64,000 bases of DNA from Halobacteriovoraceae bacterium (GTDB lineage: Bacteria; Bdellovibrionota; Bacteriovoracia; Bacteriovoracales; Bacteriovoracaceae), in assembly GCA_002713145.1 (NCBI GenBank), contig PAVS01000007.1, forward strand, positions 204,054 to 268,053. The letters run 5' to 3'. How positions within the stretch are numbered: the stretch's first letter is position 1; each line of letters starts with the position of its first letter. Positions 1 through 8,583 of this stretch are shown piece after piece. The position numbers and the translations under genes are program-made. The notes below the pieces were generated by a model. It had not been told where the DNA came from and made no database searches. It saw only the letters and a list, made by a program, of their open reading frames with translations.

Positions 1-930
1 CCAGAAACCAAAGAAGAGTATGCCTTAGCACGAACTGAGAAAAAAAAGGGAGTGGGTTACAAAGGCTTTGAATTTGAGTGGAAAGGTGTCACCCTCGAAG
101 AAGATCTCAAAAGAAGAGATCTCACGATTAACTCTCTGGCAAGAGATGTCGAGTCGGGGGAAGTCATCGATAAGTTTGGTGGACTCAATGATCTTAAATT
201 AAAAATCATTCAACATGTCTCAGTTCATTTTATTGAAGACCCTTTGAGAGTCCTCAGAGTGGCTCGGTTTTTTGCCTACCTTCCTCAGTTTAGTGTGGCC
301 ACCAAGACAAAAATTTTATGTGAGAAAATATCCCAATCTGGCGAAATTGAATCTTTGACGCCAGAGAGAGTTTGGCTTGAAACACAAAAAGCATTAAAGG
401 CTGCAAGCCCTTGGTTATATTTTGATTTTCTTCATGATGTGAATGCTCTCGGAATTTTGGGAGATAAAGAGAGGCTCAACCTCGAAAAGCTAAAACTGAT
501 TTCTCAGCACACTGATGATATAGAGATACGTTTTGCGAGTTTATTTGTTCCTCTCAAACACGAAGAAGATTTTCTCAAAAGTGTGATAGGCATTTGCCAA
601 AAACTCAAAGTCCCAAAAAGAATAGAAAAACTCTGCAGGATAACGGCAAAATTTTCTTATTTATTGAGAGAAGAAACTCAGATGGACTCTGAGAATATTT
701 ATGAGCTGATCAAAGAAACACAGGCCATGCATGACACAGCTCTACTGGATAAGTTTATTTTTATTTTAAGAGGTCATCCCTCCCATAATCTTTATTTCTC
801 AAAGTTGGTTCATTATTTGAAACAAATTGATATATCAAAGAAGTTAGAGGGAGTACCAACAGAAAAGAAACAAGAGTTTGTAAAAGATGAGATGCTTAAA
901 TCAATAGAAGAATTTAATTTAAAATTTTAA
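1..930 (+). CDS. CCA tRNA nucleotidyltransferase / poly(A) polymerase family, 3' part
   Basis: The reading frame is open from base 1, so the gene begins upstream of the window; the in-frame GTG at 52 is internal. The visible part starts with the end of the nucleotidyltransferase head (ETKEEYALARTEKK, then LKRRDLTINSLA, the class II motif that follows the catalytic domain) and continues with the nucleotide-selecting neck (EDPLRVLRVARFFA) and an alpha-helical tail. The family adds CCA to tRNA 3' ends in the cytoplasm, or adds A tails to RNA. Which of the two cannot be told from this part. An AGGAG for the next gene follows directly after the stop. Confidence 0.88.
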   Translation, partial: PETKEEYALARTEKKKGVGYKGFEFEWKGVTLEEDLKRRDLTINSLARDVESGEVIDKFGGLNDLKLKIIQHVSVHFIEDPLRVLRVARFFAYLPQFSVATKTKILCEKISQSGEIESLTPERVWLETQKALKAASPWLYFDFLHDVNALGILGDKERLNLEKLKLISQHTDDIEIRFASLFVPLKHEEDFLKSVIGICQKLKVPKRIEKLCRITAKFSYLLREETQMDSENIYELIKETQAMHDTALLDKFIFILRGHPSHNLYFSKLVHYLKQIDISKKLEGVPTEKKQEFVKDEMLKSIEEFNLKF

Positions 931-941
931 AGGAGTTAGTG

Positions 942-1721
942 ATGAAGGTTGTATTATGGTCAGTTATGTTTGTTATGCTTAGTTGTGCCACTCAAGAAAA
1001 GCAAAAAAGAGGAGACTTTACTTACCAAGTTGAAGGGCAAGATCATATTGGTTATATACAGTCTGGTGTAAGTGATGAGAGCAAGGCCCCAGGAGTTATT
1101 GTTGTACATGAGTGGTGGGGACATAATGATTATGCTCGTTCAAGAGTAGATGAACTCGCTGAGCAAGGTTTTGTCGCGATGTCTATCGATATGTACGGAG
1201 AGGGGAAGCAAGCCGATCACCCAAAAGATGCAAGTAGCTTTGCAGCAAAGGCCATGAGTGATTTTGATCTGGCCAAAAAACGTTTTTTAAAAGCTGTAGA
1301 AATTCTTAAAAGTAGAGATGATGTCAATCAAAATAAAATAGTGGCGATTGGTTATTGTTTTGGAGGAGGAGTTGTCCTCAATATGGCCAGAGCGGGAGTG
1401 GATCTTGATTTAGTCGCAAGTTTTCATGGATCATTAAAAAGTGAAAAAAGCTTCAAAGGCTCTGAGTTTAAGGGAAAAGTCATGGTTTTTAACGGTGCGG
1501 CAGATCCTATGGTCAAAAAAGAGCATATCAATAACTTTATAGAAGAAGTTAAAGAGGCAAACATCCCTTATCGATTTGTAAATTATCCTGAAGCTCAGCA
1601 TGCTTTTACAAATCCCAAAGCTGACAAACTGGGAGAAAAATTTAATTTACCCCTAAGTTATAATAAAAAAGCTGATGAGGATTCTTGGCAGCAATTTTTA
1701 ACTGAGTTAAAAAAACTTTAG
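942..1721 (+). CDS. Dienelactone hydrolase family lipoprotein
   Basis: An alpha/beta-hydrolase of the dienelactone hydrolase family, about 259 residues. It starts with a lipoprotein signal (MLSCAT lipobox, Cys near residue 16), so it is probably anchored on the periplasmic side of a membrane. The nucleophile motif is GYCFGGG (Cys nucleophile in the family position), the acid region is NGAADPMV and the His is in EAQHAF. A VVHEWWG motif near the N-terminus is typical of the family. ATG at 942 is preferred over the GTG at 939 because AGGAG (931-935) then lies 6 bases away. The substrate is unknown; the family cleaves dienelactones and other esters. It probably shares a transcript with the two membrane-protein genes that follow. 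Confidence 0.85.
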   Translation: MKVVLWSVMFVMLSCATQEKQKRGDFTYQVEGQDHIGYIQSGVSDESKAPGVIVVHEWWGHNDYARSRVDELAEQGFVAMSIDMYGEGKQADHPKDASSFAAKAMSDFDLAKKRFLKAVEILKSRDDVNQNKIVAIGYCFGGGVVLNMARAGVDLDLVASFHGSLKSEKSFKGSEFKGKVMVFNGAADPMVKKEHINNFIEEVKEANIPYRFVNYPEAQHAFTNPKADKLGEKFNLPLSYNKKADEDSWQQFLTELKKL

Positions 1722-1724
1722 CCT

Positions 1725-2096
1725 TTGAGTTTAAGTTTATTCATTAAGTACATTCATTTATTTGCACTTGGCTTGCTGGGTTGTTATCTTTTGCGATACT
1801 ATGGCGATCTTAACCCAGTACTGGCCAGTGTTCTCTGTGGACTTCTTTTCAGCTTTCTACCTTTTCAATCGTTCATAAAAAGTACTAAAGGGCAGGGGGC
1901 TATTTATGCGGGGACTTTCGCAGCGATGAGCTCCTCAAGAGTACTCAATTCTATCAATGATTTTGTCTTGGTCTGTATTCTAGGGGGACTTATCTTAACT
2001 CTTTTTGAAGGCCGCTTCGAGGGATTGGGAGGAAGGAAGGGTATGATTGCTTTTCTTGCGGTGGCCGCATTTTATATGTATAGGTCTGTCTTATGA
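1725..2096 (+). CDS. Small integral membrane protein, unknown
   Basis: Unrecognised 123-residue protein with about four hydrophobic helices (residues 7-25, 30-50, 78-95 and 105-122). The start is a TTG three bases after the previous stop, with no clear Shine-Dalgarno sequence, so translation probably depends on coupling. Its stop overlaps the next start (ATGA at 2093-2096). Together with the next gene it looks like a two-subunit inner-membrane protein pair. No function can be given. Confidence 0.65.
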   Translation: MSLSLFIKYIHLFALGLLGCYLLRYYGDLNPVLASVLCGLLFSFLPFQSFIKSTKGQGAIYAGTFAAMSSSRVLNSINDFVLVCILGGLILTLFEGRFEGLGGRKGMIAFLAVAAFYMYRSVL

Positions 2097-2482
2097 TTTT
2101 TTTAATCGTTTGCCTTGCCTTGGTTTTTTCTCTTATTACCTTTGAACTGAATAATCATCACTGGGGAGCTGTCAGAGCTTCAGCTGGTGTGACTCTTCTT
2201 AGCTGCTTTGATCTTTATCTTATCCATTATTTCTACCCCATAGATTATGAATATTTTTTATCTATTATTTTCGGTGCGAGCTTTATAGGTATGTGTTCTA
2301 TTAAAAGATTTCGTTATATTGATATAGCATGGGCAAGCTTTATCTATGCTCTGTTATTTTTGAATTTCCTTCCCATTCTCAAAGGAATGGGAGGCGCTAT
2401 GGGGTTGACTGCCTTTATAAGTGTAACCATTGTTCATCTTATGAAGCAAATTTATAAAAATATTGCGAATATTTTAAGGTAG
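2093..2482 (+). CDS. Small integral membrane protein, unknown
   Basis: Unrecognised 129-residue protein with about four predicted membrane segments and almost no soluble part. Its ATG overlaps the stop of the upstream membrane-protein gene (ATGA), which implies translational coupling and perhaps a fixed stoichiometry of the two products. It converges on the SDR gene with a 2-base gap. No family was recognised. Confidence 0.65.
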   Translation: MIFLIVCLALVFSLITFELNNHHWGAVRASAGVTLLSCFDLYLIHYFYPIDYEYFLSIIFGASFIGMCSIKRFRYIDIAWASFIYALLFLNFLPILKGMGGAMGLTAFISVTIVHLMKQIYKNIANILR

Positions 2483-2484
2483 AC

Positions 2485-3138
2485 TCACCAAGGTAATTGT
2501 TCACCATTTGTATGCCAAAAACTTCCACTGTCTTCAAGACTTTTAGTCATCATAATGTCGTATAGACCATCTGCTGACTCGTCAGTTTCAATTAACCCGT
2601 TGTAATTGGTCATGGAGGTTTTTACATAACCAGGGTGAAGAAGAAAAACAGCAATTTCGCTAGGTTTAAGATCTACCGCTAGAGATTTTGCGATGGCGTT
2701 AAGTGCCGTTTTTGAGGTTCTATAACCGTATTGTCCCCCAGATGTGTTATCTTCTATGCTCCCCATGCGAGAGGTGAGGAAGCCAACTTTGGAGCCTTTC
2801 TTTAGGTTCTTTCTTAAAGAGAGAAATGTTTTTAAGGGGCCTAGAGCATTAACTTCAAACTGTTTGCTTATATTTGAAATATCAATTTTATCTAAACTGT
2901 CACTTATCAACACACCCGCACAGTGAATCAACATATCAATATCACCTATCTTTTGAGAGAGAGTGCGCGTCGTCTCTTCTTTAGTAACATCAATATCAGT
3001 TATTATTTTTGCTTGAGTGGCAGCTAATTCTTGTGAAGTTTCCCTGCAAGTCACACTTACTCGGTGTCCATGAGATAAAAACTTTTTTACTAGGGCGAGG
3101 CCAATCCCTTTGTTTCCTCCAATAATAACGACATGCAT
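2485..3138 (-). CDS. Short-chain dehydrogenase/reductase, C-factor-like
   Basis: NAD(P)-binding SDR of 217 residues. It has the N-terminal glycine motif GGNKGIGLAL, an active-site Ser region (FLTSRMGS) and the catalytic pair Tyr-x-x-x-Lys in YGYRTSK. The short length and the C-terminal 'NGEQLPW' resemble the CsgA/C-factor-like and YciK-like SDR group, in which the C-terminus often ends in a similar LPW motif. Shine-Dalgarno AAGGAG precedes the ATG. Substrate unknown; it is transcribed alone on the minus strand. Confidence 0.85.
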   Translation of the reverse strand: MHVVIIGGNKGIGLALVKKFLSHGHRVSVTCRETSQELAATQAKIITDIDVTKEETTRTLSQKIGDIDMLIHCAGVLISDSLDKIDISNISKQFEVNALGPLKTFLSLRKNLKKGSKVGFLTSRMGSIEDNTSGGQYGYRTSKTALNAIAKSLAVDLKPSEIAVFLLHPGYVKTSMTNYNGLIETDESADGLYDIMMTKSLEDSGSFWHTNGEQLPW

Positions 3139-3234
3139 AGGATTCTCCTTTAATTCCTCTCTTTGTATAATGTTTCATCGTATCTCTCAATTAAATTTTT
3201 GATTAAATTCTGTGGATAAAGTAAGATAATTCGG

Positions 3235-4200
3235 ATGATAAAATACTTCGGAATCACTTTGCTCCTTTTACAAACTCATGTGTATGCCTCACAAGAGGCT
3301 GAATTTGAGCAATGGAAAAAAAATTATGCTAAACAAGCGGCCAAGCGTGGGCTCAATCAAGCATTTGTACTAGATCAGTTAAAAGACATCACATTTGATC
3401 CTGAAGTTGTTAAAAAAGATCAAAACCAAGTGATTTTGTCTAAAGAAAAAGACTATCAGGAATTTATAAAAAGGTGGCTGCGCTCAGATCCTAGTCGTGC
3501 AGAAATTGGCAAAGAAAAACTTAAAGAGCACCACGATCTTTTACAAAAAATTGAAAAAAAATATGGGGTTGATAAAGAGGTGATTGTTTCACTCTGGGGG
3601 GTTGAGACTTTTTACGGAAAAATCACAGGAAGCTATGATATCATCTCGTCACTTGCAACGCTTACTTTTGAAGGACGTAGAAAAAAGTTCTTTGAAATTC
3701 AGCTCAATGCTGCTCTAAGGCTATTACAACAAAATCATATCACCAGGGATAAACTCAAAGGAAGTTGGGCGGGGGCAACTGGTCAATGTCAATTTATGCC
3801 CTCAAATTTTAATGTATATGCTCAAGATTTTGATGGTGATGGAAAAAAAGATATTTGGACCAATCATGCTGATATCTTTGCCTCTATAGCAAATTTTCTA
3901 AAAAAAGTAGGCTGGAAGAAAAATGCTGAGATTGGAAGTCTCGCTTATAAAAATACCAATCAGAAACTGCAAGCGAATCAATACAGAACTCCCGAACAGT
4001 ATAATCAACTTGGTTTTAAATCACTCGAAGGTCAGAAGATCACTGGAAATTGGAAACGAAGACGATTTGCTGAAATTCCTATGAAAAATTCACCGGTGGT
4101 TTTAAGAGGCAGCAATTATAAGCCACTACTTAACTGGAATAACTCCAGTCTGTTTGCTGCTTTTAATATTTTACTCATCAACGAATTTAAAAAAGATTAA
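3235..4200 (+). CDS. Lytic murein transglycosylase, MltB-like
   Basis: Periplasmic peptidoglycan-cleaving enzyme of the MltB (SLT_2) family, 321 residues. A signal peptide ends near VYA-SQ (residue 18). The catalytic Glu is E124 in WGVETFYG, matching GVET in the family, and the substrate-groove motif GATGQCQFMPSNF is clear. DFDGDGKKDIW is the usual loop before the C-terminal lobe. There is no lipobox, so it is probably soluble, unlike E. coli MltB. It cleaves MurNAc-GlcNAc bonds to 1,6-anhydro products during wall growth; in a predator it could also act on prey wall, which is inference. Its stop overlaps by 4 bases the end of the convergent YebC gene. Confidence 0.9.
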   Translation: MIKYFGITLLLLQTHVYASQEAEFEQWKKNYAKQAAKRGLNQAFVLDQLKDITFDPEVVKKDQNQVILSKEKDYQEFIKRWLRSDPSRAEIGKEKLKEHHDLLQKIEKKYGVDKEVIVSLWGVETFYGKITGSYDIISSLATLTFEGRRKKFFEIQLNAALRLLQQNHITRDKLKGSWAGATGQCQFMPSNFNVYAQDFDGDGKKDIWTNHADIFASIANFLKKVGWKKNAEIGSLAYKNTNQKLQANQYRTPEQYNQLGFKSLEGQKITGNWKRRRFAEIPMKNSPVVLRGSNYKPLLNWNNSSLFAAFNILLINEFKKD

Positions 4201-4919
4201 TTTTCGGAATCACCTTCAATATTGTGATAGACAGCGACAACATCTTCATCATCTTCAAATAACCCAATAAGTTTTTCTAATTGTTCAAGGGTTTGCTCAT
4301 CAACTGCTTTAAAGGTAGAAGGAATGCGTTGTAAACCAGCTTCTTCTGGACTGGTTCCAAGCTCTTGCAATTTATTTTGAATAGCACCAAAAGACTCCAT
4401 GGGTCCTGTGACTTCAAATAGATCATCTTCTAATTCAATTTCTTCAGCTCCTGCGTCAATCATTTCAAGGGTGAAATCATCTTCATCAAGTTCTGCTTTT
4501 GGAACAGTAAAAACCGCTTTTCGGTCAAATATAAACTGAAGGGATCCATCTTTGCCCAGAGAGCCTCCATTTTTTGTGAAATAGTTTCTGACGTTTGCAA
4601 CTGTTCTGGTCACATTATTTGTAGACGTTTCGACAAAAATAGCAACACCACCGGGACCATAACCTTCGTAGGTTACATCTTCATAGCCTTCTCCATCTCC
4701 ACCCAGGCCTCGCTTAATCGCTCGGTCAATATTATCTTTTGGAACATTATATTTTTTGCATCGATCAAGGGCTATTTTAAGTAAAAAATTAGTATCCGGA
4801 TCACCACCGCCGCTTTTGACTGCGCTGGCCACATCATGGAGTGCTTTGGTGTATACTTGTGATTTTGCTTTATCTGCAGCACCTTTTTTGGCCGCTATCT
4901 TTGCTGATTTTCTTCCCAT
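4197..4919 (-). CDS. yebC: YebC/PmpR family protein (TACO1 type)
   Basis: 240-residue YebC-family protein of normal length. It begins MGRKSAKIAAKKGAADKAKS, the usual N-terminus (GRKSxKIxxKK), and contains the family motif region IDRAIKRGLGGDGEGYEDVTYEGYGPGG. Members have been described as transcriptional regulators and, more recently, as factors that relieve ribosome stalling; either role is possible here. ATG at 4919 has GAGG 7 bases upstream. The acidic C-terminus (GLFEDDEDVVAVYHN) is typical. It is a stand-alone gene, convergent with the transglycosylase. Confidence 0.93.
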   Translation of the reverse strand: MGRKSAKIAAKKGAADKAKSQVYTKALHDVASAVKSGGGDPDTNFLLKIALDRCKKYNVPKDNIDRAIKRGLGGDGEGYEDVTYEGYGPGGVAIFVETSTNNVTRTVANVRNYFTKNGGSLGKDGSLQFIFDRKAVFTVPKAELDEDDFTLEMIDAGAEEIELEDDLFEVTGPMESFGAIQNKLQELGTSPEEAGLQRIPSTFKAVDEQTLEQLEKLIGLFEDDEDVVAVYHNIEGDSEN

Positions 4920-4996
4920 TTGAATGCCTCATATAAATCAATTTAGGTCATTACTATGCCAAAACTTAGTAAAATAATCCACGAAAGATTTTTTCG

Positions 4997-5425
4997 CTAA
5001 GTGTAAAACATATTAATATTTCGATAGGTTCTCGATTGATCTAATTTTGGCAAAAGAAACTGAGTTGTACCTTGAGAATAGTTATAAACTCTTTCAATTC
5101 TTTTAATCGTCAGGATATAGCTCCCAATATGAATCATATCTCCTTCAATGATTTTGGTCTGGATCACTTTTCTAGAGTTGAGGTATGTTCCATTTTTAGT
5201 CCCTAAGTCTTGGATGTAGATACAGTTGCCAAGAATTTTGACCTGAAGATGTTTTCTGGAAACATTAGGGTCTTTAAGGATTAAGTTCGAATGATCGATA
5301 GAGCGGCCTAAAATACATTCTGTTCCAAAACTCAAAGGAACAACTTTGAGTTTTCTCCTCGTGATGTCCGAAATATGCATTATTTCTAAATGTAATCTAA
5401 ATCTTTTCTTCTCTCGATGAGTCAA
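4997..5425 (-). CDS. FHA-domain protein
   Basis: 142-residue protein whose body is one forkhead-associated domain. The phosphothreonine-binding motifs are GRSIDHSNLILKDPNVSRKH (GR, S and SRKH) and DLGTKNGTYLN (NG). FHA domains bind phosphothreonine peptides and usually pair with Ser/Thr kinases; no kinase gene is in the window. TTG at 5425 is preceded by GGAG at a good distance. A downstream ATG (residue 16, MHISDITRRK) is the alternative start. It is a tandem paralogue of the next FHA gene, with a 155-base gap that holds a 16-base perfect palindrome. Confidence 0.85.
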   Translation of the reverse strand: MTHREKKRFRLHLEIMHISDITRRKLKVVPLSFGTECILGRSIDHSNLILKDPNVSRKHLQVKILGNCIYIQDLGTKNGTYLNSRKVIQTKIIEGDMIHIGSYILTIKRIERVYNYSQGTTQFLLPKLDQSRTYRNINMFYT

Positions 5426-5463
5426 AACTTCTCCGCTTCCACTGTTTAGTTAACTTAATTATT

Positions 5464-5479
5464 TTAAGTTTAAACTTAA
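5464..5479. promoter_or_regulatory. 16-base perfect palindrome upstream of the FHA gene
   Basis: TTAAGTTTAAACTTAA reads the same on both strands. It lies about 40-55 bases upstream of the minus-strand FHA gene that starts at 5425, a plausible operator position. The sequence is AT-rich, so chance cannot be excluded. Confidence 0.4.
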
Positions 5480-5527
5480 GAAATGTTTCATGTTTAATTA
5501 AGAAGCTTAAGGATATTAGTGGGTTAC

Positions 5528-5556
5528 AAAAAAAAAAGCCCACGAGTCTAGTGGGC
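5528..5556 (-). terminator. Rho-independent terminator of the second FHA gene
   Basis: On the minus strand a 6-bp GC-rich stem (GCCCAC with GTGGGC, arms 5551-5556 and 5538-5543, 7-base loop) is followed by a run of ten T (5528-5537). It lies just beyond the stop of the FHA gene at 5582, so it ends that transcript before the downstream FHA gene, which must have its own promoter. Confidence 0.85.
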
Positions 5557-5581
5557 CTTGCCAAATAAATGGGTCATTTTT

Positions 5582-6004
5582 TTATATTGAACTTGAGTGA
5601 TTTCGAATGATCTTAAGATTGTCTTCGTCTTTTTGGGCTTCAATATCAAGTGACTGGGGGGCTTGTTCAATAGGCTCAACAAGAGAAACAGTGATAATAT
5701 GCTCACCTAAGGAAAGGACATCTCCTTGAGTGAGATAAGCCTTGTCACTTTTTTCACCATTTAAAAAGGTACCGTTTTTGGTTTTGAGATCTTCAAACCA
5801 GAGTTTATTATTTTTCATAAGAATTTTAATATGTTTTCTAGAAGCATTAGGATCCTGAACCACTATATCGGCTTCCTCGGCAGAGCGGCCGAGGATGAAT
5901 TCGTTTTTTTCATCCATAATTATTTTTGATAATAATTTTTTTTGTTTTTCTTGAGATGTTGATACATCAAGCTTAATTTTTAACTGGGGTGCATGTGCAT
6001 TCAC
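5582..6004 (-). CDS. FHA-domain protein
   Basis: 140-residue protein with a central FHA domain: GRSAEEADIVVQDPNASRKH carries the GR, S and SRKH motifs, and DLKTKNGTFLNG the NG motif. The N-terminus (about 35 residues) and the acidic C-terminal tail (EPIEQAPQSLDIEAQKDED) are low complexity. GTG at 6004 has AAGGAG 7 bases upstream. It is a paralogue of the FHA gene at 4997-5425 but has its own terminator, so the two are separate units. It is likely a cytoplasmic phospho-dependent adaptor; the partner is unknown. Confidence 0.85.
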   Translation of the reverse strand: MNAHAPQLKIKLDVSTSQEKQKKLLSKIIMDEKNEFILGRSAEEADIVVQDPNASRKHIKILMKNNKLWFEDLKTKNGTFLNGEKSDKAYLTQGDVLSLGEHIITVSLVEPIEQAPQSLDIEAQKDEDNLKIIRNHSSSI

Positions 6005-6159
6005 CTGAAATCTCCTTATACCTATTGTCTATCATCACCTTTAAATATAAACGATTTTGATTGCTGAATGAAAAAGGCTTAGAAATCTAATTCATTTCTA
6101 CTTGTAAATTCAACAACTTGAGGCTCTTTCTAAAAAACGTTTTAAGTCATGAGAATGCC

Positions 6160-6804
6160 TTAGATAAGTGGCACTAAATTAATAAGAGAACTGAGGATGG
6201 TGAGTAAAAATGCAGAAGTCAGTGGGATAGTAATATTATCGTCAAAAGGTGAGTAGACTTCGCTCAGCGCAATGAAAGGGGAGCAAAGGGAGAGAAACAA
6301 AAAAAGCTCACTTTTAAAAGTAGGAAAGTTCAATATTAAATAGCAAAAATTAATAATGAGGCAAGTCCCTACAAAACTAAAAAAACCTAGGTATGATTTA
6401 TTATTATATATTTTTTTTTCTCCCCATCTTACTCCTATCAGTGAAGCAATAGGGTCAGCAAAAGTTAAATATAAAATCGTCAAATAGGCCAAGTGCTTAG
6501 GAAGAAATAATAAACAGAGAGCGGTTGAGAGACAAAAAAAACTGAGTCCTGAGATTTTATTCACCTCTTCTTCTCTCGCTGCAAAGCTCACGACTTTGAA
6601 TATGAATTGATTAAAGTTTGAATGTTTCAATCTTATCCATTCAAGGCTTAGTCCCAAAAGAGCAATGAAGAGTAGGATGGGCGGGAAGGAGAATCCAGTA
6701 TTTCTACTAAATACGTCAAGTAGCAAGCAAGTCATACCAAAAGATATATGTGAGATTTTTCTCAGTAAATGCATGTTTGACTTGTTTTTTAAACTGACGG
6801 TCAT
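6160..6804 (-). CDS. Dolichol/phytol-kinase-like membrane protein
   Basis: 214-residue protein with about seven hydrophobic helices. The motif LTFADPIASLIGVRWGEKKI matches the conserved region of the CTP-dependent polyprenol/dolichol and phytol kinase family, which is related to phosphatidate cytidylyltransferases (DPxAxxxGxxxG). It probably phosphorylates a lipid alcohol at the inner membrane; the substrate is unknown. The N-terminal LRKISHISFGM is also typical of the family (R/K-x-x-H near the start). It is a single gene, divergent from the lipoprotein gene at 6903. Confidence 0.75.
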   Translation of the reverse strand: MTVSLKNKSNMHLLRKISHISFGMTCLLLDVFSRNTGFSFPPILLFIALLGLSLEWIRLKHSNFNQFIFKVVSFAAREEEVNKISGLSFFCLSTALCLLFLPKHLAYLTILYLTFADPIASLIGVRWGEKKIYNNKSYLGFFSFVGTCLIINFCYLILNFPTFKSELFLFLSLCSPFIALSEVYSPFDDNITIPLTSAFLLTILSSLINLVPLI

Positions 6805-6865
6805 GCTTTATTATTCTCTCTCAGCACAATAATGGCAATGCAAAATGATCAAATAACTGCTTTCA

Positions 6866-6895
6866 TTGGTGTATATGTTTTATCTCATGTATTCT
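6866..6895 (+). promoter_or_regulatory. Possible promoter of the 6903 lipoprotein gene
   Basis: TTGGTG (6866-6871), an 18-base spacer and TATTCT (6890-6895) form a sigma70-like promoter. The expected start point falls at about 6902, directly at the ATG (6903), and no Shine-Dalgarno sequence is present. If right, the mRNA is leaderless. Confidence 0.35.
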
Positions 6896-6902
6896 ATTCT
6901 CT

Positions 6903-8516
6903 ATGAAAGTTATAATTATTTTTTTATATTTTTTTGCAAGCTGTGCAAGTCACAATAAACAAACTCATCTTGAGATAAACCTTGAGTGGCAAAATAAAAA
7001 TAAGAATTTAAGAATTTCTTATGACTTTCCCAGAGAAGTTGAACTGGTTAAGTTAAGTGGTCTCTCACCGGATCATGCTAAGTATTGGCAAATACAAAAC
7101 TCAGATTTGCAAATAAAAGAAGTTGGAGGAGATCTTTATATCCTCTCTCAAACTGAAAAGAAAAAAGAATTTAACAATATTGTATTTCTAGTGGAAACGA
7201 GGCGGGAAAATCTCTTAGAGATCCCTTTTTATCTCAATCAGCATGAATTATTAATTAGCTCGCAAAGTATACTCGTTAATGCTCTTGAGGGAGAAATAGG
7301 CGATACCGAAGAAATAGATTTTCCAGTCAAGCTTATTTTTGGGGGCAAAAAGCCAAAAAGTATTTATCTTGATAAGAAAATGCACCAAACAGATTTTTTA
7401 GAACAGCCACTGGATACGACCAAGATATTTATTTATTGGGGGAGAGAATCAAAAGAATTGATAAAAGAAGATATTTATTTATCAAAACGCTTTAAGCACA
7501 GTCAAAAAAGAGCATTGCTCAAACTAGGTCAACAAGTTAGACAATATATCGGGAATGAATTTACTAAACAAAAGATAGAGAAACCGACACTCTATTTTTT
7601 CAAAGGTAAAACGAACTCTTTTGATCTGGCCAATGATAGCATTGTTCTGCATTTCGATAATCGTTTTGCTCCTGAGGACCTTGTCGTAAAATATAAGTTG
7701 GCCATAAAAGCCCTTAATGCGTATTACTTGAAAGATCTTCCAAAGCTCAAAAACTCTCTTGTCTCGCAAATATATACTGATTATTTGGAACTCAAAGAAA
7801 AGAGTCTCTTAAAAGTCACTGATCAAGTCAAAAAAGATCAGTGGCTCCTCGATACAGAACGACTTATAAACAAATGTATTTTTTCAGAAGCCCTCAATTA
7901 TAAACACTACCGGAACTCTTGTGAAAAATTTAAAGTTCTTATTATGGCTTCAAACCTGGAAAAATCTCTTCATTCTTTTTGGGAGAAACTTGTTGTTGAG
8001 AATATTGAAAGCGAAGATGTTTACGATGAGCTAATAGAATTTTACGAAGAACATGCTCTTAATAAAGAACTTGAGTTTGATGATATTTTCAATATAGAGT
8101 TCGATCAACAGGGCGAGAATGTGATCAAGCTCTTAAATGCGGTAGGCTTTGGGTATCAACCATTTCAATCCCAAAGGGTGGAAACTTCCAAAATGATAGC
8201 GGAGTCAATGGTCGAACAACTCTATACCAAAAACTGTCAGGGAGAAAAAAGTCTTAAAGTATTTAATCGTACGATATTCACCCGTGGACTTAGAAAGTGT
8301 GAAGGGTTTATAAAAGATTTTTATATTTATAAAGTCAATGGTCATCATATCTTTCGTGAAGCTCACCTGGCCTATGAGTCTACCCGTCTCACTTGTTTAA
8401 CGAAGGGGGCCATCACCTTTAAAAGTTTAAGCGGTCAGTCACTCCCAGTGAACTGCTTTGGTCTGAGAGGACCTTTAAAACTGGTCCATATCGACCAGGT
8501 CTATAGTTTAAAGTAA
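6903..8516 (+). CDS. Large lipoprotein, unknown function
   Basis: Unrecognised 537-residue protein. It begins with a short lipoprotein signal (FFASCASHN; lipid-attached Cys near residue 14) and is otherwise soluble and rich in Lys, Glu and Leu. No known domain was recognised; the middle (residues about 270-400) reads as alpha-helical and the C-terminal third holds four cysteines (KNCQGEKS, KCEGF, TCLTK, VNCFG) that could form two disulfides in the periplasm. No Shine-Dalgarno sequence precedes the ATG. It lies 67 bases before the DegT aminotransferase, with no visible functional link. Confidence 0.7.
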   Translation: MKVIIIFLYFFASCASHNKQTHLEINLEWQNKNKNLRISYDFPREVELVKLSGLSPDHAKYWQIQNSDLQIKEVGGDLYILSQTEKKKEFNNIVFLVETRRENLLEIPFYLNQHELLISSQSILVNALEGEIGDTEEIDFPVKLIFGGKKPKSIYLDKKMHQTDFLEQPLDTTKIFIYWGRESKELIKEDIYLSKRFKHSQKRALLKLGQQVRQYIGNEFTKQKIEKPTLYFFKGKTNSFDLANDSIVLHFDNRFAPEDLVVKYKLAIKALNAYYLKDLPKLKNSLVSQIYTDYLELKEKSLLKVTDQVKKDQWLLDTERLINKCIFSEALNYKHYRNSCEKFKVLIMASNLEKSLHSFWEKLVVENIESEDVYDELIEFYEEHALNKELEFDDIFNIEFDQQGENVIKLLNAVGFGYQPFQSQRVETSKMIAESMVEQLYTKNCQGEKSLKVFNRTIFTRGLRKCEGFIKDFYIYKVNGHHIFREAHLAYESTRLTCLTKGAITFKSLSGQSLPVNCFGLRGPLKLVHIDQVYSLK

Positions 8517-8583
8517 AAAGCATTATTTATAGCCTGGTTTATTATTCTTTGTTAGAATAAATTGAATTTACAAAGGATGAGCT

